This document shows positions 51,123 through 62,465 of a stretch of 64,000 nt of DNA, piece by piece. The position numbers and the translations under genes are program-made. Source of the DNA: Triops longicaudatus. Lineage: Eukaryota > Arthropoda > Branchiopoda > Notostraca > Triopsidae. The notes beneath the pieces were generated by a model. The model saw only the letters and a program-made list of their open reading frames with translations, had not been told where the DNA came from and ran no database searches. The stretch spans positions 310,001 through 374,000 of the forward strand of contig JAGQDJ010000026.1 of assembly GCA_022885665.1 (NCBI GenBank). The letters run 5' to 3'. Position 1 is the stretch's first letter, and every line of letters starts with the position of its first letter.

Positions 51123-53677
51123 ATGTTGAGTCCCTGTGTTATGGATATCCTAATTAAGGGATTTTGGAGCCTTTTAGCTCTCTATGTCATAAGCAAAGTC
51201 GTTTCGTTTGTCAAAAACAGGAAAGAAAAGGTACTAAACTTAGGCTCAATTTAAATACGAGAATTTTCAAAAAATTTCCGCTTTTTGAATCTAGAATGCA
51301 CTACTCAGCAAAGTTACAAAGAAAAGGGCTATAATAGCCAAAAATATGAAAGCACTAGAAGACAGATTGCTAGTCAATGGACGCCTGGTTACTGACTCTC
51401 GGAAAGCAATCCTCAATCTGCCCGTTTTGGATCTCATAGAAGGCTTACAAAAGAGACGATATACTGCGGTTGAAGTTCTCCACGCTTATCAAGCCAAAGT
51501 AGGTCCAGTCGTTAAACGTACGCACTGACAGTGAAAGTTTTTTACTCTTTATTTTATGCTTATTTACTGTTTTTATTATTATTTTTTTAAATTCAATTTT
51601 TATTAGTATTTTACTTATTGTATTTAATTTTTGTGCAGGCCCTTGAAGTAACCAAAGATATCAACTGTGTAATCGAGTTTATTGATGAAGCTGAAGAATG
51701 GGCCAAAGCACTGGACGCGGCCGATAAGATCCAAGGTCCACTTCACGGAGTTCCTTTTAGCGTCAAAGACAACGCAGCCATCAAAGGATATGACAGCAGT
51801 AAGGGAGTCGCTGGGCATTTATTTCGGCCAAACAAACAGGATTGTGTATTGGTCCAGGCTATGAAAAATTTGGGAGCCTTCCCATTTTGTATTACCAATA
51901 TACCCCAAACAATGCAAAGGTAAGAAGGACCAGTGCATTTCATGTTCACCGCTACCAAACGATTCTTTCCTAGCTATGGATGTTCCAATCCAGTATATGG
52001 ACGTACTGACAACCCAGTCTTGAAAAACCGCGTGCCGGGCGGCTCCAGCGGAGGCGAAGCGGCGCTCGTTGCTAGTGGCGGTTCACCTTTCGGAATCGGA
52101 ACAGATATCGGAGGCAGTTTACGCGCTCCTGCGCATTTCTGCGGAATTTCTACCCTTAAGTGCACCGCGAATCGCTTAAGGTACCTTAAATTTGAGATAA
52201 ATTTTCATTTAAAACTAGTTACTAATTTTTTCTGATTTTATTCTCGTAATTTCCGTATAGCATTAAAAACTTCAACGGAACCATTAGAGGAATCCTTGGA
52301 AGTAATATTTTACTTTAAAGCTATGGTACGCATTATTTCTTTTTAATACTTTAGTTGCTTCCATTCCTGGATTTTTGTGCAAGGATGTCAAAGTTCTTAC
52401 ACTACTACACAAACTATTGTTGGAGGATGGATACCTTGCTCAATATGACTACACGATTTCACCCGTTCCCTGGAGAGAGAAGGTAACTATACAAAGAAAA
52501 AGGGCTCATTACATTGCAATACTTAGTCTAACTATTTACTGTTTAAAAATTTCTTCAATTTTAAGTATACTTATTTGCACAACTCTTTTTATTTGCCCTA
52601 TTTATTTGCCTCTTTTTCTCTTGCCCTGTAGCTATTTAACGTTGGGCGCAAATTGCGGATTGGTTATTATGAATACGACGACCTTTTCCCCTCTAGCCCA
52701 GGTGTCCGTCGAGCAGTCTTGGAAGCAAAGAAAGCCCTAGAAGCCCAAGGCCATGTGCTTGTACCTGCTAAAGTGCCGTGTTCTGTAACAAAAGCTATGC
52801 CTGCATATCTTAGCATATTGCACGCGGACGAATGCAGGCAATTCCTCGCAATCCTGTAATACTGAGTGTTTTACATTTCTCAGCATTGTGCATTTTATTA
52901 AAGGAGTTTTCATGTACCTTCCCCACAGGAAAAACGAAAAATTGGATCCATTGTTAGTAGTCACTTTTCACTTGTTCGGCCTTCACCGTTTCTGGCGGTC
53001 TTTGATCATTTTCATCGTTTCTCAGCTTTCCAAAGTGCTGTCGGAGTACGTAAAAGGTACAATACAATTTGCCCTCTGAAGTAAAATAGTGTCAACAAAA
53101 CTACTCCTTACTAGGTATGGGAGGCTCACGTACGCGAATGTCCCATCAACTATGGAAAGCTGTGCAGGAGCAAACTCAGGTTTTGGAAGGGTTTGTAAGC
53201 TATTATAAAGAATTAAACCTGGATTTATTAATGGGGCCAGTGTTTGGTAGTCCGGCTCCACTATTTACTGACATTGGACAAGTGTTTGGTAAGTATTAAA
53301 AACCTTACACTTCAACACTACTGTAACAGAGAGGTAACTGTAACTGTATTCGTACTAAAGCTGCCGCTTCTTACTGTGCCCTGTACAATTACATTTCTTT
53401 GCCTGCCGGTGTGGTCCCGGTCACACACGAAAATGATGAGGACCAGAAGAAATTGGCTGACTATCCACGTAATGATCTTGTTCTGAAGACAATGGCTAAG
53501 GTAACTTATTTAAGGCCATTGTATGGTACGTTGTTTTAATTTCTATTTTTGAAGACATTGCAAGGCGCACAAGGAGCACCGATCGGAGTTCAAATTATTG
53601 GGTTACCTTTCGAAGAGGAACTGGTTTTAGCGGGTATGAACGCTTTGGAGGACGCGTTGCAAAAAGCTAGTAAATAA
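51123..53677 (+). CDS. Fatty-acid amide hydrolase-like amidase, copy a
   Basis: Eleven exons: 51123-51230, 51295-51498, 51639-51919, 51974-52180, 52261-52301, 52355-52482, 52632-52855, 52929-53056, 53115-53288, 53361-53500 and 53555-53677; 585 aa. FAAH enzymes hydrolyse N-acylethanolamines and other fatty-acid amides at membranes. The N-terminus (about 8-28, ILIKGFWSLLALYVISKVV) is a single membrane anchor, as in FAAH/FAAH2. The amidase-signature core gives the Lys-Ser-Ser triad: Lys147 in PFSVKDN, Ser222 in GGSSGGE, Ser246 in DIGGSLR. The 75- and 24-residue spacings equal those of rat FAAH (142, 217, 241). Later segments are PGFLCKDVKVLTLLH, RIGYYEYDD and APIGVQIIG. The stop codon overlaps an AATAAA (53673-53678). 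It forms a head-to-tail pair with copy b. Active-site residues are complete, so activity is expected; substrate preference is unknown. Confidence 0.94.
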
Positions 53678-54122
53678 ACGATAACGGTACCAGCAAACCT
53701 TGTTGTGACACCACAGAACTATCACGAGACGGTCCACTCGCACAATTCATCCCAGTCTCGAATCAAGCATTTAAAAGTGCCTTTGAAGGTTGTTTGTAAT
53801 AGACAAAGAAAGTAGTGCTCTTTTGAAGAATACAAGATTCCCTTACGTTTATGTACGTTTATGCTTTAGCGTACGTTTATGTTAACTTTCCAGGAATTTT
53901 ACAGCGCTGTAATCGGTATCCGGAAGTAATGCGGCAACAATAAGTTATTCTCATTTGACACCAACTTTACATCAAGTATGTTTATATTGCGGGTAAACGA
54001 ACCGTTCTTTATATGCAGGGTTGAAATATCGCGGTGTTTTTTGTCCCGCTGTAATTATCAAGGCAGATGTTTTTACCACTTTATTCTACCGTATTAAATT
54101 GTAAAGTACCTCTATTACAGCA
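53678..54122. other. Intergenic between FAAH copies
   Basis: No gene. GTACGTTTATG recurs at about 53850-53880. On the minus strand it contains the AATAAA at 54080-54085 that probably serves the exon starting at 54123. Confidence 0.5.
54080..54085 (-). terminator. Poly(A) signal for the minus-strand exon at 54123
   Basis: AATAAA on the minus strand, 37 nt after the TAA at 54123-54125. Confidence 0.5.
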
Positions 54123-54348
54123 TTACTGCAAGTACTTCAAAGCATAGCGCGGCAGCGGTACAATGGGTAAAGTTGGCTTTCTAGTCAGCTTCATGCCATT
54201 TTGCTGGATACGACGCCACTGCAAGCCACCGTTATTATACAAACGTCTTCGTGTCTTTGTAATGAATTTTGAGCGTCTCACAAACCCATCTTTTGAACAC
54301 ATTTTTCGTACTGTGGTACTTGCAGTCAACAACCCAGGCACAAGTGGT
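54123..54348 (-). CDS. 3'-terminal exon of an unidentified basic protein
   Basis: Minus-strand open frame ending RYALKYLQ and a TAA, with AATAAA 37 nt beyond. The peptide is strongly basic and protein-like: VRRSKFITKTRRRLYNNGGL, then QWRRIQQNGMKLTRKP and TLPIVPLPRYALKYLQ. This resembles small mitochondrial or ribosome-associated proteins in style, but I cannot assign a family. An acceptor-like TAGCTAG at 54349-54355 would start the exon in phase 2. A possible upstream exon ends with donor ACTCA|GTAAGC near 54500 in matching phase, but its coding nature is weak. An in-frame ATG inside the exon gives a 59-residue product if it is intronless. It lies antisense between the two FAAH copies. Confidence 0.45.
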
Positions 54349-54724
54349 CTAGCTACAAGTGATCAGAGTCGACACTGTGGTTTTCAGTTGGTCAAAAACC
54401 GCTGGACAGGACAACTGATATTTTGATGTTTGATTTTCAATACGATATAGAAGGAAAACCAGCTAGCGACATTGGCGCTTTTGCACCTGTAGCTTACTGA
54501 GTAAAACAAATCCCGTGGTCAGATGGCTGCACGTGTCTGTTATTCCTGGGATCCATTGGCAACTGCTTAGAAAACAGACAGAGGAACAGCACTAAAACGT
54601 AAGGAAAAGGTTCATCGGGTTCATCTCCATTCCAAATCACGGTAAAGGTCTTTCTACATAAATCACGTTGCTTATAGTTTCAATTATAGATCGCTTTTTA
54701 AGAATTTTTAATTGAGACGCGAAC

Positions 54725-57343
54725 ATGTTGAGTCCAGTTTTCGTGGAAGTCTTGGGCTGGGTTGTGTGGAACCTTTTACTTTTCATTGGCCTATGTAAAG
54801 TCGTTTCATTTTTTATGAACAGGAAAGAAGAAGTAACTAAGAATTTCAGAACCTTTTTTCCCAAACAAATTTAATTATTCAAATGTGTGTTGCAGACTGC
54901 ACTCCGGAGCCAAATTAACAGGAAAAGAGACCTAATTTCACAAAATATCCGATCATTGGAAGCCAAGTTGCTAGTCGATGGGTGTTTGCTCACCGATTCT
55001 CGAAAAACTATCCTAAACCTGCCCGTTTTAGATCTTATTGCTGCTCTACAGAAGAAGCAATACACTGCTGTTGAAGTTCTCCAAGCTTATCAAGCCAAAG
55101 TGAGTGCAGTCATAAAACTTACATGTAATAGAGCTCTATTTACTAAAGCTCTTTATTCCAGTCCCTGGAAGTAACAAAAGATACAAATTGCGTCACAGAA
55201 TTTATAACCGAGGCTGAAGAGTGGGCTAAAGCTCTCGATGCTACCGACAAGATCAAAGGTCCACTGCATGGACTCCCATTTAGTGTCAAAGAGAACGCAG
55301 CCGTCAAAGGGTACGATAACAGCAAAGGGCTAGCGAGGCATTTATTTCAGCCGGCCGAAGCGGATGCCGTAATGGTCGAGGCTTTGAAAAGTCTGGGAGC
55401 CATTCCATTCTGTAAAACAAATTTACCCCAAACGATGCTAAGGTAAGAAAGGCCATTCTTTTAAGTTTATATGCTATCGGATGATTCCCTTTTGTAGCTA
55501 CGGCTGTTCCAATCCAGTGTTCGGACGCACAGACAACCCATTCGTGAAAAATCGTGTACCGGGCGGCTCAAGTGGAGGCGAAGCGGCACTGATTGCACTT
55601 GGTGGTTCACCTTTTGGAATTGGAAGTGATATCGGAGGCAGTTTACGAGTTCCCGCGCACTTCTCTGGAATCTCTACCCTGAAATGCACCCTAAATCGCT
55701 TAAGGTAACTTTACATTTTATAACTCTTAACTAAAATCATTGCACTACATTTCTCAAAGCATTTTTGTGGTTCACCATTTTATAAATTTTTTTTTACTGT
55801 TTGTATAGTTACAAGAACTACAAAGGATCCGTGATAGGCGTAGTTGGACGTAATAATTTAGCGTATTAAAAAAATAAATAAATGCTAAGCTTATATATAC
55901 CTTTTCATTTAGTTTCCGCCGTACCTGGAATCATGAGCAAGGATGTGAAAGTACTTACATTACTCCACAAGCTATTGTTGAAGGATTCCTACCTAGCTAG
56001 ATATGACCATAATGTTTGCCCTGTGCCTTGGAGTGAAGAGGTAAATATGCAACGGGAAAAGAACTCAATTAATTCTATTAAGTTTAAGCTTATAAAAATA
56101 AATACAACGGAGGGAAATAAATTATTACCCTCCTTTATATTTATTTGCTAAGCTTAATTTTTTTTATGTATAAATTCTTCGTTTTAATGGATTAAGGATA
56201 ATTTATCTCTAATAATTTTGAATTGTTACAGTAAAACTTTTCATAAGTGTTGCGACAACTATGTTTTAGCGTTTTAAATGAACATCTGTGTATGCTTTCT
56301 CATTTAAAGAAATTCAACATCGAACGGAAATTGCGCATTGGTTACTACGAGAGCGATGATTACTTCCCGGTCACTCCAGGTTGCCGTCGGGCAGTCTTGG
56401 AAGCAAAATGTGCCTTAGAAGCACAGGGTCATGAGTTAGTGCCTATTACCTTACCGTGCTCTCTAGGCAAAGCGATGGAAGGATTTCTTAGTATTTTGCA
56501 TGCAGATCAGTGCAAGCAGTTCTTGGCGATCCTGTAAATACTTCCTGGTTTAAGTATCCCAGTAAGAATCTCATTTGAGTTTTTATGTATACCTCATAGG
56601 AAGAACGAAACTGTGGATCCAGTCTTAGTAGTAACTGTTCTGGGAGCTTCTGTTCCGCATTTTTTGCGACCTGTGGCAGCAGCCATTCTGTCTCCGTTCT
56701 CCAAGGTGCTTTCAGGCCTGCTAAAAGGTTTCTATTTTGCCTTTCAAATGAAAACGAGTAAACATGCTACCTCTCATCATTAGCCACGGGCGGAGCGCGT
56801 ACGCGGTATTCTCATCAGTTATGGCAGGCTTTGCAAGAGCAGAACCAGCTTTTGGAAGATTTTGTAAATTACTTCAGGACACAAAAGCTGGATTTATGCC
56901 TCGGCCCTGTGTTTGCTGGGCCGGCCCCATTAGCCTCTGATATCGGACGGCTTTTTGGTGAGTAGTTATATCCCCTTTTTTCTCATCGTTTTGAAGGCTG
57001 ACAAGGGGTAATGTGTCTTGTTTTGAAGCTGCCGGCGCATACAGTGCCTTGTACAATTATATATCTATGCCTGCCGGCGTGGTGAGCGTCACACACGAAA
57101 ATGATGAGGACCAAGAAAAACTGGCGCAGTACCCGCGCACCGATCTTGTCTATAAGCTCATGGCGAAGGTAACGTATTCGAAGCCGTTTCAAAATACGAT
57201 ATTTCATTTTGTCCTTTTTTTAGACGATGAAAGGGGCACAGGGTGTACCGATTGGAGTTCAACTCATCGGGCTACCTTGGGAAGAGGAGTTGGTTTTAGC
57301 GGGCATGAACGCCTTGGAAGACGCGTTGCAGAAATCTGCTTAA
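54725..57343 (+). CDS. Fatty-acid amide hydrolase-like amidase, copy b
   Basis: Eleven exons: 54725-54832, 54896-55099, 55162-55442, 55498-55704, 55809-55849, 55913-56040, 56310-56533, 56600-56727, 56784-56957, 57029-57168 and 57224-57343; 584 aa. The first ten exons equal those of copy a in length to the base and the last is one codon shorter, so this is a tandem duplicate with no intron gain or loss. Residue numbering of the triad is therefore the same: Lys147 in PFSVKEN, Ser222 in GGSSGGE, Ser246 in DIGGSLR, all present. The N-terminal anchor is changed in sequence but still hydrophobic (VLGWVVWNLLLFIGLCKVV). The strongest divergence is in exon 8, where a different hydrophobic segment (VLGASVPHFLRPVAAAILS) replaces the copy-a sequence. 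Both copies should be active; different substrate range or expression is possible. No canonical AATAAA was seen close after the stop. Confidence 0.94.
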
Positions 57344-58260
57344 CACGCCAAAGGAGAGCTGACATGTTTGCGCAAGCATAACAAATAATTGACATTACAT
57401 TTCGTTTACTTCTACATTCCTAATTCCTTTATAGTCTTGTTTAACGCTTTTTGAATGTCAAAAAAAGCTGTTTTATAGTTTTATACGCATTGGCTACGTC
57501 ATAGTCAATACAAACATATAAATCTTGGGAACCTTGAATTCCTTTTTTATTATTATTTTTTTTTTCTTAGTATTATTTTTAAGAGATATTTTCCCGGATC
57601 GTATTCGTTCGTTTGCTTGATTGTCAATGAGACATGTTCGATCGAAGTACCTGAATTTTTAGGTCGGCTGAGATTCAAACGAGGCGCTAATGCTAACTAA
57701 CTAGCAAGCTATAGGGATTATGTCAAAAATGATGGTAAACTTCATCGGATTCAATGCAGCTTCTCTAGAAGTATGGGTAAAGAAAAGCCTATTCTTTCAA
57801 AGACGTTCCAAAACATCAGATTCCACTTATCTTTAACAAGCTGGTTCCTAAAAGGGAAGTTTAGTCCATAAGGAAGGAAGTAAATTGCCGGGTACATGAG
57901 CAAGGGAAATGGGTGCTTAATGCGGCAACATACAATATCTTTCGTGTTTGTGCCGAAACTAATAAGCTAAGAAGAAAAATCGATTTCGAGACAAATTTTT
58001 TTTTTTTTAATATTCAAGTATGAACGATTTTTTTCTCTTTACTCTCACCTATTCTCCATACCTCGACTGGTTGCGCGTCCCTTCGCGAGGATGGGTCCCA
58101 AGGCAGTGGAAGGCTGAGACAGCCAAGGTTCAACCATGCTGGGGCTTCTACGGAGGGTGACTAAAACGAAACAAAACCTTGCATGACTCCGATTTGAAGT
58201 TCCCATACTGGCTCAGTCGTCGTCCAAGATAATAAGGACTGCGATAGTCAATGTGTTTCC
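57344..58260. other. Intergenic, plus likely 5' part of LINE remnant
   Basis: AT-rich filler to about 58060. From about 58070 (CGACTGGTTGCGCG...) the base composition rises and a phrase with AGACAGCCAAGGTTCAACC leads directly into the LINE endonuclease frame, so the element probably begins near 58070. No host gene. Confidence 0.5.
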
Positions 58261-59575
58261 ATGATGACTATTGATAAGTTGGCTACTGGAACCGGGCAAT
58301 CCGATGTGTCTGGGTGCATCGGACCTCGTTATCATTCTACACCCAGGCCTACCGGACCGGCTTGCCACCGATTAGTGTACCCAAGTCAAAATGCCTTAAG
58401 GGCAAGCAAAGGACGCGACCTCTCAGGAACTTGGAATTTCACTTCTGCGTATGGAAAGGAACCTGAAGTCGTGAAAGAGGCGAGGCAGAGAGGTTCTGGA
58501 TCTATCACCCTTGATCAAGGATGGACTCTCATCTGGAGCGGAGTCGACCCTAAAACGCTGGCACAGGCGGGCGTTGGGATCCTCGTAGCCCCGTACCTGG
58601 TTGCAATGATCGTGGAGTGGAAACGTATCAATGAGAGGGTAGCAGCTATTCGGCTTTAGATGGAAGGCTTCCGAACCCTAACGATCGTTCAGGTGTACGG
58701 ACCCAACATTGAGGCTGATTACGACCAGTTTTTGGCCAACATTGACCAAGCCCTTTCTACACTGTCACGGAATGACCGACTGATCCTGATGGGGGATTTC
58801 AATGCGCCTGTACTGAACGACGAACAAATCTTGGGAGGAGTGATCGGAAAATTCGGCGAGACGGTAAACGTACGCGAAGCGCGGAAAACTTTGCAAATTA
58901 AAAAACGAGTAAAGTGGGAAACGCTAGTGACAAGATGGAGACCGACTACCGCAATTCAATCAAAGTTTTCTGGCAAACCATCCGGAGACTTTGGCGAGGA
59001 CGGCAGCAGGCCCTTCGGGTAATGAAAGACCGTAACGGGGGAGCAGCTGGCGGATGAAGCAAATATAATTGGGAGGTGGAAGGAATACTTTGAGGAGCTT
59101 TGAACCCAGTCGATGAATGTACCGATAGCGCTGAGCCTGTACCCATTGGCGAAGTATCTGGCCTCACGCTCGGTGAAGTCCTGCAAGCCATTTTGAGCTT
59201 GAAGATAGGGAAATCTCCGGGAGTGGACGAGATCCGAGCTCTTAAGTCTGTGGGCGCAAGTGGGGCCGCGTAGCTGCATAGAGTATGCGAAATCATGTGG
59301 AAATTGGGGAACACGCCGAAAGACTGGCAAAGAGGGGTTGTAGTCCCTCTTTTTAAGAAAGGAGACTCCAGGGATTGCGCAAATTATCGTGGAATCACAC
59401 TCCGCAGTATACCAGGAAAGGTATGTGCCAAAGTGCTGGAGAAGAGAGCGAGAGCTATTGCGGAGGTTGCCCTCCAGGAGGTGCAGTGTGGTTTTCGCCA
59501 GGGACGTGGTACCACCAACCGTCTGTTTATCCTCCAGCAAATCCTCAAGAAAAACTTCAACCTCCAAAAATTTCA
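58261..59575 (+). mobile_element. Non-LTR retrotransposon remnant (endonuclease plus reverse transcriptase)
   Basis: From 58500 the frame reads an APE-type endonuclease: GWTLIWSGVDPKTLAQAGVG, VQVYGPN, then LILMGDFNAPV. A single in-frame TAG (58657-58659) breaks it, and a frameshift with internal loss follows near 58880. From 59160 a reverse-transcriptase start is visible in another frame: ILSLKIGKSPGVDEIRALK, DWQRGVVVPLFKKGDSRDC, NYRGITLRSIPGKV, CGFRQGRGTTNRLFILQQIL. The element ends abruptly near 59575, before the catalytic YxDD motif. It is dead, 3'-truncated, and of I/Jockey/Nimb-like type; the clade is not resolvable by eye. Confidence 0.88.
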
Positions 59576-59658
59576 ACCTCCTTTATTACTTAACAATATG
59601 TTTTTCGTATCCTTACAAACAACCTATATTACTAACGTTGATGTAAATCATGCACATA

Positions 59659-59806
59659 CAGTAGAATATCGATAATAGAACTCTTTTTAAAGCGAACCGC
59701 CTGTTACTTGTAGGGCCTCGAGTTATGTAAAATATAGAAAAAAATCTTTTGATACAGTGGGTTCCTCTCGGTACATCAGTGGGTTTATTATAATAAGATT
59801 CTGCTG
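59659..59806. mobile_element. pogo/Tigger-like MITE, complete with TA duplication
   Basis: Left end CAGTAGAATATCGATAATAG, right end TTATTATAATAAGATTCTGCTG. The two are inverted repeats and are flanked by TA at 59657-59658 and 59807-59808. 148 bp, non-coding. It inserted about 80 bp beyond the end of the LINE remnant. Best preserved copy in the window. Confidence 0.85.
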
Positions 59807-61067
59807 TACATAAATTTTTTTTAACAGCAGAAACAGTTAATCGTGTTACAATGGTTACGGAACTCAAGCTTCAAACAAAACGTGCTTCATAAAATTAGTT
59901 TTCGCGAAACGATTTTTGTTAGAGAAGCGCTACGGATTTGGAGCGGTATCGGTGTCTGCAGATTGCGTTTTGTCCGTTTCCGTTCTTGGATGCACTTATG
60001 AAGTAGAGACGAGTTTCGGTATATTTCATGAACAACACCCGCTCGTTTTTGAAGAACGAAATTTTCGTTCAACCTGTTAGCCAGAAAAAAAAATCTATAC
60101 ATCCTACGCGTTTCTAGGATGGGAGCGTTCTGACTTTCTCTAATGACTTCTTTTACTTACAACTTTTCGGTTTTATCCTAACTATTACTGTAGTAGGCTT
60201 TGCGCTTATAAGCTGATAAAAGGCTGTGTATGGAGAGAATATGGAAACAAAAATATGGTTAAGGCTATTCTAGTATAGTAAAAAATGAAAGAGCTCCTCT
60301 GCCGAGATCCTTAGATGATCGCTTCACGCAGTGAATAGGGTTCCATTGAACGCAATACACGAAAGAACAGACTTTAAAGCTCAGCCTTTCCAATATTCAG
60401 ATGCGTCGACTTGGGCATTGAAAAGAAAAGGAGTTTCGAAAGCCTGTATTTCTCGTAAGTCGGTAATGGTCTTCCCTGTATTGATTCCGGGAAGGGGTGA
60501 AAAACCTTCGCACCACGCACAACTTCTCGCTTTCTGTCACGCACACGCTTCACACGTACACACTATGTCCATACACATTCCTTTCATCTAATACACGCCC
60601 CGTTCGTAACTCACGTAAGGAATTTTTCAAACGTGGCCAGGCCGATCAATTTCAAATCCAAATGATTCTCTTCAGAACAGCCCCAAGAGTGACTATTAAA
60701 AAGAAAAGACGAGTTGGTTCCCATAGTCAATGGAATTTGCTCTTTCGGTCTGAAGTTCAAATAAGACTCTGAGACTCTATTTTTCGAGTTCCAAGAAAAG
60801 CTCGCCAATGACGTCAAGGGGATTTATATTTCAAAACACGGTACGCGCCTAATCGGAGCAACACACTTCTACATTTTGTATGCATTGTCGTTTTATCAAA
60901 GCGGCATATTTAAAAGTGTAATGTAAACTCGAAGAAATTAGAGAACAGTTTTACTGTCATTTCTGTACAATTTCTGCAGCAATTCTAGAATCTTGCTGTA
61001 CAGCGTTGAATTTAAATATATAACAAAGCTAAACCAAAAGGGAAAATAACCAAATATGAAGCGACAC

Positions 61068-61095
61068 AGTAAAATCCTTTAGTAACGAACTTAGC
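61068..61095. mobile_element. Solo pogo-like left terminus
   Basis: ACAGTAAAATCCTTTAGTAA followed by CGAACTTAG matches the family's left end. No matching right end lies within 300 bp. Confidence 0.45.
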
Positions 61096-62443
61096 GTTCT
61101 GGAGTACACTTGTGTTTTCAAGTGTTCTTAATTGAGAGGCTTCAGTTCCTAACAGGCTTTTAGAAAGCAATAAAGTTTTCACAAGAGGAACTTGGGAAAG
61201 CTGATTTGTTTAAATTCTCTTGCTCGTAAAATCCTTTAATCAGGTTTACCTCCTAGTGAAATAGTTAAAATACCAATCTGATAATTTAACTTGAATAACA
61301 CAAATAAAACACTATCTTAAAAATGTTTCAACTATCGTAAGCGTGTGCTCATTGGAGGCAAAAAAAAACGAATTAAAATGAATATTGAAAACTTAAAAAT
61401 CTAGACAAAACATTATTTGTTGATAACAAGGAGAAAACGAGTATTTAAAGAAGGTTAAATAATCCTCGATTTTTCTTTCAATTTCAATCCGTTTTCTCTT
61501 TACGAAGCAAAGCTACCAAGAATTACTACCGAATTCTATGTCTGGGAACAGGTCTCGGTGAAGTATTCTGAAGTTATTAGCCCAGCCTTATTGCCCCTTG
61601 GTCGCAGAAAATCAGAAAGTATGGTTTCTTTTACCAATTTCCCCCGGATTTTCTAACTTAGTAAGTTTACCGGCCGGTACTAAAGACTGCCAGCCAGACA
61701 GGAACTCAATTTCGGGGAGATACTGTCTGTCCAATCTTTCCAAATTGGCTTGCTCCAACGTCAATTTATGTTATATGAACCTTTCATAGATAAAATGTGT
61801 CAAAGATAGCGGTGACGGGGATAGCTGAAGCTCCCAGATTGCGGGAAAGGGTAATACGGGTTGTATAGGTGTTTAAGGTGTCAGTGTCTTGGAAAGTGCG
61901 GAATGTCAAGCTTGGCTGTCAGTTTAAAAGCCTAATCGGGAGTGTGTCACTGCATTTTCTGTCTGGTGCAACATTTTGGCACGGTATATACAGGACGGAT
62001 TTTCTCAAAATGAACCCCGCAGGAAAGTTTCAGGTCTAATTTCTTTCTTCATAAAGTAAAGGTCACAATACTTATGTCCCAAGAAATTAAGACCAAGCAA
62101 GTAATGTTGGTCTTGTTCTCGCCAAGAAAACAGAGGAAAAAAAAAGAACAGAAAAGAATATATTGAAAGAGATCCTATAAGTCCTTATGGGAGCGTAAAT
62201 AAGCCATTAGCGCATCATTTCTGTATTGAAAGCCCTTCTTGGGTTGTCGCCAACACAATCACAATCTATCCTTTCCTTGGCGTTCTCTTACACACTTTTA
62301 TTTACCCCCCTCTCCCCCGCTCCCCACATTCAATCGTCGTCACTGTTAGAAGTCTTAAAACATAGAACTCTTGCAGTTATGAACAGTGACGCGGATTGCA
62401 GCAGTACATATTTCTGATATAAGTGTCCATGGCCTTTTTCTGT

Positions 62444-62449
62444 TTTATT
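62444..62449 (-). terminator. Poly(A) signal of the 62466-63478 gene
   Basis: AATAAA on the minus strand, about 17 nt after the stop codon. Confidence 0.65.
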
Positions 62450-62465
62450 CCTTTTCGGCCTTTCT

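Larger units (their letters stand above)
59809..62465. other. Intergenic, no gene seen
   Basis: About 2.6 kb. A solo left terminus of the pogo-like family (CAGTAAAATCCTTTAGTAAC, about 61070-61089) is the only feature I can name besides the minus-strand poly(A) signal at 62444-62449. Short ORFs show no domains. Confidence 0.55.
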
